DNA from: Gemmobacter sp. 24YEA27
Lineage (GTDB): Bacteria > Pseudomonadota > Alphaproteobacteria > Rhodobacterales > Rhodobacteraceae
DNA length: 64,000 nucleotides
NCBI RefSeq assembly: GCF_030052995.1
Contig: NZ_JASJPW010000004.1
Location: forward strand, 62,001 to 126,000
Reading direction: 5' to 3'
In this document: positions 1 through 9,517 of the stretch, piece by piece
Layout of the letters: every line of letters starts with the position of its first letter
Position numbering within the stretch: position 1 is the first letter of the stretch
The notes under the pieces: model-generated
What the model was told of the DNA's origin: nothing
The model's database searches: none
What the model saw: only the letters and a program-made list of their open reading frames with translations
Program-made: the position numbers and the translations under genes

Positions 1-175
1 ATGCCGCCGCAGCCTCTGCCGCCTCAAGGTTCAGGTCAGCAATCACCACCTGAATTCCCTGCGCTGCCAGCGCCTTCGCAATCGCAAACCCTATCCCGGT
101 CGCAGCGCCGGTGACGAAGGCCCGCTTGCCGCCAAGGCCCGGGTGTTGCTGCTCGGCCAGCTGATCTGCACGCAT
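1..175 (-). CDS. Short-chain dehydrogenase/reductase, N-terminal part (cut by window edge)
   Basis: The minus strand starts ATG at 175, with AAGGGAGA as ribosome site about 6 bases upstream, and is open to position 1. The 58 visible residues contain the SDR nucleotide-binding motif TGAATGIG (TGxxxGxG) and, after the second strand, an acidic residue in IADLN, which usually favours NAD over NADP. Substrate cannot be told. It is divergent from the DeoR-type regulator, so the 256 bases between them probably hold both promoters and the operator. It may belong to the same polyol/diol catabolic island as the genes to the right. The catalytic YxxxK lies outside the window. Confidence 0.8.
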   Translation of the reverse strand, partial: MRADQLAEQQHPGLGGKRAFVTGAATGIGFAIAKALAAQGIQVVIADLNLEAAEAAAA

Positions 176-431
176 TTGGAATCTCCCTTGATGGCAGAAA
201 TCAAACAAAACTTTCAGGCTGACGCAAGAATAATGTTTGAGTATGTTCGATTTTTGCGATTTATATGTTTTGATTTGATCGATCATGCGCCGCTCCGACC
301 TTGTGGCGCAGCACTTGTGCAGGCAAAACATGGAAAGGCCGGGAGATTCCTGGCGCGATGTGATACGGGCCCGGGAATACGATACCCATACCCCGAAAAG
401 GATCAGGCCAGGACATGATACGCCCGAACAG

Positions 432-1288
432 ATGATTGCCACCGAACCCCCTGAGCCCGCACCCCACGGAGCATCAGCGCCACAGCCAGCGACCGGGATT
501 GCCCGCGCCCCGGCTCAGGCCCGCATGGTCCGCATTCTTGAAAGGCTGAATGAAGGGGGCTCGGTTACGGTCACCGATCTGGCCCATGAATTCGGCGTCT
601 CAGATATGACCGTGCGCCGCGACCTTGCGGAGCTTGAACGTGACGGCTTGCTGGAGCGCGTCCATGGTGGCGCCATCGGTCTGAGCCGCGGCCCGCTGAC
701 CGTGATCGATGATATAGAGCCCGCTTTCGAGGCCCGCGCCCGGCAGAATGCCGACCGTAAGGCCCGGATCGCTCTTGCCGCCGCGCGCCATGTGGCGGGT
801 CGCAATGCGCTTGCCTTTGATCTGGGCACCACTGTTCTTGCCGCCGCGCGCGCGGTTGCTGCTGCGGGCCCGCAGCCACAGATGCGGGTGTTCACAAACA
901 GCATGCGCGCCGGCCAGGCGATGGCCCGGGCCGGGCTTTCTGTCTATATGAGCGGCGGCGTGATCCGGGCCGAAGAAATGTCGCTGACCGGCACCGAGGC
1001 TGTTGACGGGTTTTCGCGCTATTATTTCGACGTCGCGCTGCTCGGTGCCTCCGGGATGACGGCCGAAGGTGTGTTTGACTACTCGCCCGAGGAAGCCGCC
1101 GTGAAGACGGTTTTCCTGCAGCGCTCGGCGAACGTGTGCTGCTGCTGGACAGCACAAAGTTCCGCCGGGTCTCCACGGTGCTGATCGCCTCCCTGGCGGA
1201 ACTTTCCACCCTGATCACCGATGCGCCCCCACCCCCGGATCTGGCCTCTGTGCTGGAAGGGGCCGGGGTACGGGTGATCCTTGCCTGA
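432..1288 (+). CDS. DeoR-family transcriptional regulator (one frameshift near the 3' end)
   Basis: The N-terminal DeoR helix-turn-helix is clear: QARMVRILERLNEGGSVTV followed by DLAHEFGVSDMTVRRDLAEL. A sugar-phosphate-sensing DeoRC domain follows, with FDLGTT, FTNS and SGGVIR blocks. DeoR proteins of this type repress sugar or polyol operons and respond to a phosphorylated intermediate. The frame breaks at about 1130 (one base missing); the next frame continues with RVLLLDSTKF and ends at 1288, giving the family's normal length. The start is uncertain: in-frame ATGs lie at 285, 330 and 432, none with a good ribosome site; 432 leaves the shortest non-conserved tail. It precedes the kinase and ABC genes and is the likely local regulator. 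Confidence 0.8.
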
Positions 1289-1317
1289 CCCGAAACCCTG
1301 CGCAGCGGATCTTCTGA

Positions 1318-2800
1318 ATGACTGTCTTTCTCGGCCTTGATATCGGCACAACCTCGACCATCGGCATCCTCGCGGATACTGCGGGCAAAGTGCTGGCGCT
1401 CGCCTCGCGCCCTGTCACGCTTTATGCTGAAAAGCCGGGCTGGGCCGAGGAAGACCCCGCGCAATGGTGGGCGAATTGCTGCGATCTGATCCCGAGCTTC
1501 TGGAAACCGCAGGAATTTCCGGCGCTGATATTGCAGGCATCGGCGTGGCCGGAATGCTGCCTGCCACGGTTTTGCTGGATGAGACGGGTGCGGTGCTGCG
1601 CCGCTCGATCCAGCAAAGTGATGGGCGTGCCGGCGCAGAAGTCGAGGAGATGAAGCGCGAGATTGACGAGCCGGTTTTCCTGAAAGCCGCAGGCTGCGGC
1701 GTCAATCAGCAGCTTGTGGGGGCCAAGATCCGCTGGCTGGCCCGCCATGAACCCGAGATTCTGGCCCGGCAAAGGTGCTGCTTGGTTCATATGACTATAT
1801 CAATTTCCGCCTTACCGGCGTCGCGGCGGTCGAACAGAACTGGCGCTGGAGGCGGGAATCGTCAATGTCGCTTCGGGCAGGGTCGATCTTGCCCAGGCGG
1901 CGATGACCGGGATTCCGCCGCATCTGCTTCCGCCGCTGATTGCCTCCTCGGCCGTGCTCGGAAGTGTCACCGCTGCCGCGGCGGCGGCGACTGGTCTGGC
2001 CGAGGGCACCCCGTCATCGGTGGCGCCGCGGATATGATCGCGTCATGTCTTGGGGCCGGTGTGGTTTCTGGCGGCGATGTATTGCTGAAATTCGGCGGCG
2101 CGGTGGATATCCTGACCGCAACCGATGTGCTGAGCCCGGACCCGCGCCTCTTTCTCGATTACCATCTGATTCCGGGCCTCTGGATGCCCAATGGCTGCAT
2201 GTCGACCGGCGGTTCGGTGCTGAACTGGTCGTGGACACCTTTGCGTCCGGGATCGCTCCGCTCAATGGCTCGCGTCATGCAGCACTTGATGCGCTGGCGG
2301 CAGACACGCCGGCCCGCGGAGCGATGGGGCTTACCTTCCTGCCCTATCTGCTGGGCGGAGAAAACCCCGCTGCATGATCCGGCGGCACGTGGCGCGCTGA
2401 ACGGGCTGACGCTGTCACATGATCTGGGCCATATCTGGCGGGCGATCCTTGAATCCTATGCCTATGCGATCCGCCACCATATCGAGATTTTCCGCGTCGG
2501 CATAAGAAGACGCGGCGCTTCATGGTCTCGGATGGCGGCGCAAAATCCTCGGTCTGGATGGGGATTGTCGCCGATGTGCTCGGGGAACGCTGCACCGGCC
2601 TGGCGGGCATCCGGGCTCCCTGCCGGGCGCGGCATGGACGCGGCGGTCGGGCTTGGTGCCGCAGAGTGGGGTGGGATCACCGCTTTTACCAGCCAGGACC
2701 GGCTTTTCACCCCCGACCCGCCGGCAATAGGAAAGTCTACGACGAGGGCTATGCCGCATTCCGTGATCTCTATCGCCGCCTGGACGGGTCGCAGTGGTGA
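1318..2800 (+). pseudogene. FGGY-family carbohydrate kinase, broken by many frameshifts
   Basis: FGGY kinases phosphorylate sugars or polyols with ATP in the cytoplasm. The N-terminal phosphate motif GLDIGTTST is at residues 5-13, followed by PGWAEEDPAQWW. Later blocks are GVAGMLPATVLLD, QQSDGRAG, FRLTG, FGGAVDIL, FLPYLLGGE, SHDLGHIWRA and MVSDGGAKSSVW, all in family order. Reading continues only by switching frame near 1465, 1770, 1850, 2015, 2225, 2370, 2505, 2615 and 2700. The reconstructed length of about 490 residues is normal, so nothing large is missing. The stop overlaps the start of the HAD gene. The substrate is unknown; the context suggests a polyol or ketose. It is either a decayed gene or sequence error. 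Confidence 0.75.
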
Positions 2801-3417
2801 CGGGTTTTCCCTGGAAGGCGATTGCCTGGGATATCGACGGAACCCTGATCGACAGTGAGCCGCTGCATCACCGGGCGTTGCTGCGACGCGCGGCGCATGG
2901 CCTTGATCTGTCCGCTCTGCCGGAAAGCACATTTGTTGGCACTCATCTGCGCGATGTCTGGCAGGCCATTCGGGGCGATCTGGAAGAGGGGCTGACCGAG
3001 GCAGGGTTTTACCGGCAAATTAACCTCAATTATGCGGCGGGGGCGGGCAGCCTGACTGAGATTCCCGGTGCGGTGGCTGTGGTGCGGGCGCTGGATGCGC
3101 TCGGGGTGATCCAGGTCTGCGCCTCCAATTCTGATCGCGAGGTCGTGGATGCCAATCTGGCCGCCCTGCAAATCGACAAGATCATGCGCGGCACCATCTC
3201 ACTTGACGATGTCCGCGAGGGCAAGCCGGCGCCCGAGCCCTATCTTCTCGCCGCAGAGCTGACCGGCGTTGAACCGGCGGAAATTCTTGCAGTTGAAGAC
3301 AGCCTGACAGGAGTGAGGGCGGCGCAGAGTGCCGGGATGCGTGTTGCGCTGCTGTTGCCTCTGGGGCACCCGACCCTGCAGGAGAGCTGCGCCCTGACTA
3401 CCGCATCACCGCATTGA
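2794..3417 (+). CDS. HAD-superfamily phosphatase / beta-phosphoglucomutase-like hydrolase
   Basis: This is a cytoplasmic HAD subfamily I hydrolase with a small helical cap. Motif I is AWDIDGTLIDSEP (nucleophile Asp, residues about 11-23), motif II the Ser in VCASNSD, motif III the Lys of EGKPAPEPY, and motif IV VEDSLTG. These place it with sugar-phosphate phosphatases or phosphoglucomutase-like enzymes. The start is GTG (2794 or 2797), overlapping the kinase stop, so the two are translationally coupled. The last residues after ALLLPLGH look out of frame; a shift near 3365 would instead give a tail ELRPDYRITAL. The ABC operon resumes only after a foreign segment. Confidence 0.8.
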   Translation: MVTGFPWKAIAWDIDGTLIDSEPLHHRALLRRAAHGLDLSALPESTFVGTHLRDVWQAIRGDLEEGLTEAGFYRQINLNYAAGAGSLTEIPGAVAVVRALDALGVIQVCASNSDREVVDANLAALQIDKIMRGTISLDDVREGKPAPEPYLLAAELTGVEPAEILAVEDSLTGVRAAQSAGMRVALLLPLGHPTLQESCALTTASPH

Positions 3418-3429
3418 ACCACCAGATCC

Positions 3430-3900
3430 CCGGTTTGCACGCTGATCGCAGTTTACCCCTTGTTCTGATCCACGCCTATCGAGGCCCCCGCTGTTGGCGG
3501 GGGTATTCGCCGTTGGCAGAACTGCTTCGCGGTGACTTCGGGCATTTCCCTCATCATCACCGCAAGTCTTGCGAATTTCAGTGACAAGACCAGCGGACTC
3601 TTTGCAAGATCGTTATCTGTTATAAAATACAAATTACAGGCATCGCGGATGCAACCTCTCTCGTCCAGCGTCTTCTGACCCATGCAATCCTCGGTTTTTG
3701 CAGCTGGTGGTGCTTTTGCCGCTGCTTTGTGCTCAGGACCTCGTTTGGGGTGCTGGCTATCAGCTGCTGGCTTCTTCTTGTTACCGGACACTCTGTTCCG
3801 ACCTCCGAATTTCTCTACAAGCTGCTCTCCGAGATGACTTCGGAAATCTTCTTCTTCCGATCGAGAACTAGTCTGGTGAACTCTTCGCTGGTGATCTCTG
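3430..3900. other. Lower-GC inserted segment truncating the ABC permease
   Basis: Between the 3' end of the HAD gene and the first recognisable permease residue, base composition drops and oligo-A/T runs appear. The minus strand carries a 112-residue reading frame with a strong ribosome site (separate entry). Upstream of it on the same strand is the C-terminal piece of another protein (3815-3900) ending KKKISEVISESSL. The permease is missing roughly its first 90 residues right at this junction. No transposase or terminal repeat was recognised, so the mode of insertion is unknown. Confidence 0.5.
3453..3791 (-). CDS. Hypothetical 112-residue protein
   Basis: It starts with GTG at 3791, 9-10 bases after GGAGGT, an unusually good ribosome site for a chance frame. 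The first 35 residues are Lys/Ala/Pro-rich and probably disordered (SGNKKKPAADSQ). The rest contains NLYFITDNDLAKSPL and a basic, Pro-containing tail. No family was recognised. It lies in the lower-GC segment between the HAD and permease genes and reads against them. A truncated reading frame ends about 24 bases upstream on the same strand. Together they look like a fragment of a transferred element rather than part of the catabolic operon. Confidence 0.4.
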   Translation of the reverse strand: MSGNKKKPAADSQHPKRGPEHKAAAKAPPAAKTEDCMGQKTLDERGCIRDACNLYFITDNDLAKSPLVLSLKFARLAVMMREMPEVTAKQFCQRRIPPPTAGASIGVDQNKG

Positions 3901-4491
3901 GCCTCGACCGTGCTGGCGGTGGTGATCGGGGCTTTGGCGGCCTACGCAATCGACCGCTATCAGGCTGGCGGCAAGGCAATGCCGGTGATCATCCTTGCGA
4001 CCCAGATGATGCCGCCCATCGTGCTGGTGATCCCGTTCTTCCTGATCTTCAAAGATATCGGGCTGACCGATTCCCATCTTGGGCTGATCATCACCTATCT
4101 GGCCTTCAATCTGCCCTATGTGGTCTGGCTGCTGATGAGCTTTATGAAGCGCGTCCCGCGAGAGCTTGACGAGGCAGCGCTGATCGATGGTTGCACACCA
4201 TTCACCGCTTTTGTCCGGATCATCGTGCCGGCCCTTCTGCCCGGTATCGGCGCCGCCACAATCCTCAGCTTCGTGCTCAGCTGGAATGAGTTTCTCTTCG
4301 CACTGATGCTTTCCGGCAATGAGTCGAAAACCCTGCCCGTCGCTATTTCGAGCCTCGTAACGCAGCAGGGCACAGCGATCGGTGCGGTCAGTGCCGCGAC
4401 GATCCTCGCCATGCTGCCCATGGCTGTCCTCTATTTTGCCATGCGCCGTTTCCTCGTCTCGGGGCTGAACACGGGCGCGGTGAAGGGCTGA
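3900..4491 (+). pseudogene. ABC sugar transporter permease (MalG-like), 5'-truncated
   Basis: About 195 C-terminal residues of a MalG-type inner-membrane permease are open from about 3900, starting at STVLAVVIGALAAYAIDRY. The ATPase-contact EAA loop is present as ELDEAALIDGCTPFTAFVRI, followed by the usual last membrane segments and a basic tail (MRRFLVSGLNTG). Normal length is 275-300, so the first one or two membrane segments and the start codon are missing. This gene cannot make a working permease as it stands. After the stop a short 5-bp hairpin (4508-4520) lies before the binding-protein gene. Confidence 0.8.
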
Positions 4492-4545
4492 GCCCCAAAA
4501 TAAAACAAGGGCAAAGCCCTGACACACACCAACAAGGAGATAGAA

Positions 4546-5844
4546 ATGACCCGTTTGACGAAAACCGGGCTCGGTATAACTGCCGCGCTTCTGATGACCA
4601 CCTCGGGGCGCTGGCTGATGCGGCCGCCGTCTGCCAGGGCAAGACGCTGAACCTGCTGCTGGAGACCGTGCCCGACAGCACCGCACTTCTGGAAGTCGCG
4701 CCTGAATTCGAAGCGCTCTCTCCGGTGCAAAGCTCAATCTGGAAGCGGTGAATTACTCGCTGATGCATGAAAAGCTGGTGCCAAGCCTTACGGCTTCGTC
4801 CGGCTCCTATGATGTGCTGGTGGTCGACAGCTACTGGCCGGAGAGTTTGTCACTGCAAACTGGATCCTGCCGCTCGATGACCGGATCGCAGCGGACGGTG
4901 TCGATACCTCGGCCTATTATCCGGCGCTGATGGAGGTGAATGGCCATGTCAAGGGCAGCACCTATATGTTGCCCTTCTGGCAATATGCGATGGGATGCTC
5001 TACCGCAAAGACATCACCGACAGCGCAGAGTTCCAGGCTGGCTATAAAGAGAAATTTGGCCGCGACTGGCGCCTGCCCGAAACCTGCAGGAATATGCCGA
5101 ACTGGCGAAATGGGCGGGCGAGTTTACCGGCAAGGCCGGTGTCGCCATGTCCGGTCAGCGCGCCGATCCGGTGGTGATGGAGGCGACCAATTACCTCTTC
5201 TCGCTTGGCGGCGATTTCTACAACCGTGAGACCTGGGAGCCGGCACTGAGCTCTCCCGAGGCCATCGAGGCGGTGACGATCTATGCCGATCTGATGAAGA
5301 ATGCCGCCCAGCCGGGCGCGCTCGGGGCCAATTTTGACGATGTGGCCAATGCGCTGAAACAGGATAAAGCCGTCATGGCAATCCAGTTTCTCTTCCTGAT
5401 GCCGACGCTTCAGGATCCAAAGGAAAGCCAGGTTGTCGACAAGATGGCCTTTGCCCGGATGCCAGGCCAGGACAGCCTGCTTGGCGGCTGGGGCTGGGCA
5501 ATTCCGTCCAACGCGACCAATCCCGACTGCTCGTGGGAATTCATCAAATGGGCGGAATCGAAAGATGTCGCGATGAAGCGCGCTATGGCGGCGGACAGCC
5601 GACCCAGGCCTGGATCTATGACGATGCGGCCTATCTGGAGCGCTGGCCGGCGATGGGCGCGGTCGGTGACGCCCTTGCCCATGCCAAGGGCCTGCCTGTG
5701 ATGTCGCGCGCAACCCAGCTTGTCGAGGTCTTCGCCGAGGTGATGGGCGATGTTCTGGCAAATAACACTGATCCGGCGACCGCCATCGCCAATGCGGAAG
5801 ACAAGCTCGCGCGTCTGACCCGCGGCGATCCCCTGCTGAAATAA
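4546..5844 (+). pseudogene. ABC transporter extracellular solute-binding protein (family 1), frameshifted
   Basis: Start ATG at 4546 follows AAGGAGA. The first 20 residues form a signal peptide (LTKTGLGITAALLMTTSG), so the product is periplasmic. Mature parts resemble MalE-type sugar-binding proteins: LMHEKLVPSLTASSGSYDVLVVD, then NGHVKGSTYMLPFWQ, and a long intact stretch from about 5147 with FLFSLGGDFYN-like and GGWGWAIPSN blocks, ending RLTRGDPLLK. Frame changes are needed near 4605, 4720, 4850, 4990, 5085 and 5587. The reconstructed length of about 430 residues is normal. It should deliver substrate to the MalF/MalG/MalK-type components around it. Ligand unknown; the dehydratase nearby suggests a polyol or glycerol-like compound. 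Confidence 0.75.
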
Positions 5845-5907
5845 GCGGAACCTGTAACATGTCGCGGCCCGCCTTTGCCGGGCCGTGACACCCGATCCCA
5901 GCGACGG

Positions 5908-6816
5908 ATGCCCGAAGACATGACACGCGCCACCCCGAACAGTTCCCGCCGCGACGGCTTCTCTGTCGGCTTTTACAAACTGCTTTTCATGACGCCCACG
6001 ATCCTCGTGCTGGCGCTGGTGGTGGCGGGGCCGCTGCTTTACTCGCTCTGGCTCAGCCTGCACGAATATATCATCACCTATGGCATGGGTGATCTGGTCT
6101 GGTTCGAGAACTACACCCTGATGATGAGCGAGGAATTCGCCGGCGTTTCATGGGTGACGATGAAGCTTACCGTGATCGTCGTCGTGCTGGAGTTTCTGAT
6201 CGCCTTCGGGCTTGCGCTGCTGCTGAACCAGCCCTGGCTGAAGATGCGCAATTTCTATCTGGTCGTGCTGATGCTGCCGATCCTGATGACGCCCGTCGCG
6301 GTGGCGCTGATGTTCCGGCTGATGTTCAACCCCAATCTGGGCATCATCAACTGGGTACTGTCGCAAGTCGGCATTCCCGAACAGGGCTGGTTCGGAGATC
6401 CCGATCTTGCCCTTGCGACAGTGGTCTTCGTTGATATCTGGAACGAGACCTCGCTCATGCTGATCATGCTTTATGCCGGGCTTAAATCGCTGCCCCAGGA
6501 CCCGGTCGAGGCGGCCCGGATCGATGGCGCCAGCTCGTGGCAGATCCTCTGATCCTTGGGTGACATTGCCCATGCTCAAGCCGTGATCCTTGTGACGGTG
6601 CTGATCCGCCTGATCACCGCGCTGAAGAGCTATGACCTGATTTATATGCTGACCCAGGGCGGTCCGGGCAAAGTCACGGAAACGATCAGCTTCTATGCCT
6701 ACAGGCTGGGCTTTCGCTTTCTCGATATCGGCCAGGCGGCGGCTGTGTCCTTCATTCTGCTGGCTGCGGTCGTGGCCCTGACCGTGCTCCTCCTGCGCAT
6801 CATGAAAGAGAAATGA
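5908..6816 (+). CDS. ABC sugar transporter permease (MalF-like), one frameshifted site
   Basis: This is an inner-membrane permease with an N-terminal membrane segment (LLFMTPTILVLALVVAGPLLY), the periplasmic loop typical of MalF-type subunits, and further membrane segments. The EAA loop is DPVEAARIDGASSWQIL, at about residues 200-216. A stop follows at 6550, but the next frames carry on with the expected PVILVTVLIRLITALKSYDLIYMLTQGGPG, ending LLRIMKEK at 6816, so one or two base changes lie at about 6550-6590. Reconstructed length is about 300 residues. ATG 5908 and ATG 5920 are both possible starts. It pairs with the truncated permease upstream. Confidence 0.8.
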
Positions 6817-6818
6817 AG

Positions 6819-8520
6819 ATGGATGCCGGTCGGACCCACGCTGGAAGCGCATGCTGGAATGGGACCAGCGTCCTCTGCGGCTTGACAGCTTCTCAGAGGA
6901 AAACCCGGAACATGGCTTTTCCGTTTTCCATTCCCCCTGGGATCCTGTGCCGGGTCTCGTGCTGGGCGCGGCAGGTGAAATCCTAGAGATGGATGGCCGC
7001 AAGGCTGCGGATTTCGACATTCTCGACGCCTTCATCGCCGCGCATCACCTCGATGTTGCCGTTGCGCCCGAGGCGATGGCCCTCGACAGCACCCGATCGC
7101 CCGGATGCTGGTCGATGTGAACGTGCCGCGTGAAGAGCTGGAGCGGCTGGCGCGCGGCATGACGCCCGCGAAGCTGGCCGAGGTGGTCGGGCGGCTTTCG
7201 ATGCTGGAGGCGACTTTCGCCTATTCCAAGATGCGCCAGCGCCACAGCCCCGGCAATCAGGCGCATGTGACCAATGCCAAGGATGACCCGCTGCAACTGG
7301 CGGCAGACAGCGCCATTGCCGTTGCGCTTGGCTTTGACGAGATCGAGACGACAATGCGGGTGGCGGGGCAACGCATGGGCCAATGCGCTGGCCTGCACCG
7401 TCGGCGCGGCCTCGGGGCGCGGTTCGACCCTGTTCCAATGTTCCATCGAAGAGGCTGAGGAACTGAAAATCGGTCTTGCGGGTCTTGCACCTACGCCGAG
7501 ACGGTTTCGGTCTACGGTTCTGAGCGCAGCTTCGTCGACGGTGATGACACACCCTGGTCCAAGACTTTCCTGACCGCAGCCTATGCCTCGCGCGGCATCA
7601 AGGCGCGCTGCACGTCGGGCGCCGGGTCAGAGCTGCTGATGGGCTTTCACGAGAAATGCTCGGTCCTCTATCTTGAGGCGCGCTGCCTTTGTCTGCAACG
7701 CGCCATGGGTGTGCAGGGCACGCAGAATGGCGGCGTCGATGGGGCACCACTGACCGCCTCTATGCCCGGCGGCGTGCGCGAACTGATGGCGGAAAACCTG
7801 CTGGCGGTCTGGCTGGGCCTCGAATGCGCCTCCGGGAATGACACCAAAACCTCGGAATCCGAGGTCAGGATCGGCGCGAAGATCACGCCCTATCTGCTGG
7901 CAGGATCCGACCTGATCACCTCAGGGTTCGGCTCGATCCGCGCCTATGACAATTCGTTCAATCCCTCCTTGTTCAACGCCGAAGAGCTGGAGGATTATCT
8001 GACCCTGCAACGCGACTTCCAGGCCGATGGCGGGCTGGCTCCGGTTGCAGAGACAACGGCACTGGCCCTGCGCCGTCAGGCGGTCCTGGCTTTGGCCGAT
8101 GTGCTGGACGAGCTGGGCCTTGCGGAGGCCGGGCGGAGATGATCGAAAGCGTGATCCATGCTCTGGCTCGAATGAAACCGAGACATTCTCGCCTTTGCGC
8201 ACGCTCCAGATCAGCCAGGACATCGCAGCCCGCGGCCTTACCGCGCTTGATGTGGTGCGTGCTCTGGCACTGCGCGGGCATCGTGAGATGGCGGAAAACC
8301 TGATGTCCATGCTGCGCCAGCGCGTCAGCGGTGACTATCTGCAGACCTCGGCCATCGTGCGTGACGGACGCGTCGTATCGGCAGTCAACGACCCGAACGC
8401 TATTCCGGCCCGGGCACCGGCTACCACATGGACGAAGACCGGTGGAACCGCGTCAAAGCGGTGCGGGGAACAATCAACCGCAATCATATCCTTGCCGGCG
8501 AGGGCCGCCACCAGGCCCCC
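6819..8520 (+). pseudogene. Adenosylcobalamin-dependent diol/glycerol dehydratase, large (alpha) subunit, frameshifted
   Basis: The alpha subunit binds B12 and substrate and dehydrates 1,2-diols or glycerol to aldehydes by radical chemistry. Family blocks appear in order: WKRMLEWDQRPLRLDSF, MDGRKAADFDILD, MLVDVNVPREEL, SPGNQAHVTN (Gln and His that contact substrate), GFDEIETT (catalytic Glu region), SGRGSTLFQC, DGDDTPWSK, YLEARCL, LECASGND (metal/substrate Asp), DYLTLQRDFQADGGL, NLMSMLRQRVSGDYLQTSA and NDPN. Frame changes lie near 6833, 7095, 7365, 7490, 8145 and 8395. Length is about 555 residues when repaired. No stop is clear before the beta subunit, so the end is approximate and an alpha-beta fusion is possible. 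Confidence 0.8.
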
Positions 8521-9085
8521 TCGGGCGCCGCGCAATTCTACCGATCGGCGAGGCCGCTCCGGGCCGTGATCCGCATGAGGTGGTGATCGGCATCTCTCCG
8601 GCCTTCGGCGAGAGGCTGCACCAGACCACCGCCGGCCACGCCGTGAGCGATGTGCTGGATGCCCTGACAAAGGGTATTCTCGAAGGCGGGGCCTTGCCGC
8701 GTGTCGTCCGCATTCGCCACACAGCGGATACCTCTTTCCTCGGGCTGACGGCGGCCCGGCTGGCGGGATCGGGGTTCGGCATCGGCATCCAGGCCAAGGG
8801 CACCGCGATCATTCACCAGAAAGACCGGCTGCCGCATATGAACCTGGAGCTTTTCTCCAATGCGCCTCTGGTCCGCCTTGATCAGTACGCGCAATGGGTC
8901 GCAACGCGGGCCGCATGACCTGGGGTGAGTTGCCTGAACCGATCATCGTGACCAATGACGGCCAGGCCCTTGGAGCGCGGTTCCATCCGCGTGTGGCCTT
9001 GCTTTACGCCATCGAGACCGAGATGACCGACCCCGCAGCCGCCCCCGAAGAGATGTTTTTCGCCAGCGCGGAGCGCAACGCATGA
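8521..9085 (+). pseudogene. Diol/glycerol dehydratase, medium (beta) subunit, frameshifted
   Basis: The beta subunit helps bind cobalamin. Its core is clear: DPHEVVIGISPAFGERLH, then VVRIRHTADTSFLGLTAARL and the strongly conserved SGFGIGIQAKGTAIIHQ with NLELFSNAPLV. The frame breaks at about 8895; the next frame supplies YAQMGRNAGRMTWGELP and the C-terminal half NDGQALGARFHPRVALL, ending at 9085. No good start codon with a ribosome site was found before residue block LPIGEAAPG; the 5' limit given here is a guess. The stop overlaps the gamma-subunit start (ATGA). Confidence 0.75.
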
Positions 9086-9504
9086 GCCAGTCTCCACTTG
9101 ATCTCTATCCGCTTTCGGAACAGGCGCCGGAACTGGTGCGTACCCCAGGCGGCCTGGGGCTTGATGACTTCACCGTTGATGCGGCCGTGGCGGGGCGGAT
9201 CGGGCCGCAGGATCTTGCGATCACGCCCGAGGTGCTGCGTCTTCAGGCAGATATCGCCCGTGCGGCAAGGCGCGATAAACTGGCCGAGAACTTTGAGCGC
9301 GCGGCCGAGCTGACCTCTGTGCCGCAGGAGATGCTGCTCGACACCTACGAGCTGCTGCGCCCTGGCCGGGCCGGCTCTGCAGCTGAGTTACGCGCCCGCG
9401 CGCAGCTGATGCGCGACAGTTTCAATGCGCCCCTGATTGCGGCGCTGATCGAAGAGGCCGCCGAAATCGGCGAGGAACGCGGCCTTTTCACCAAAAGATT
9501 CTAG
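9082..9504 (+). CDS. Diol/glycerol dehydratase, small (gamma) subunit
   Basis: This intact 140-residue gene overlaps the beta stop by four bases, so it is translationally coupled. The N-terminus [18 protein letters not shown] and [17 protein letters not shown], then [44 protein letters not shown] and the [21 protein letters not shown] C-terminus follow the PduE/DhaB3 pattern. The alpha2-beta2-gamma2 complex needs a reactivating factor (PduGH/DhaFG type), and no such gene is present between here and 15 kb. There are also no microcompartment shell genes in the window. It is followed after 13 bases by the transporter ATPase. Confidence 0.85.
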   Translation: MSQSPLDLYPLSEQAPELVRTPGGLGLDDFTVDAAVAGRIGPQDLAITPEVLRLQADIARAARRDKLAENFERAAELTSVPQEMLLDTYELLRPGRAGSAAELRARAQLMRDSFNAPLIAALIEEAAEIGEERGLFTKRF

Positions 9505-9517
9505 GAAGGACAGGGCT

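Noticed and set aside
3868..4737. Long minus-strand open frame opposite the permease
   Set aside because: Its protein has no family motifs and mirrors the coding strand; the plus-strand MalG-like permease explains the sequence.
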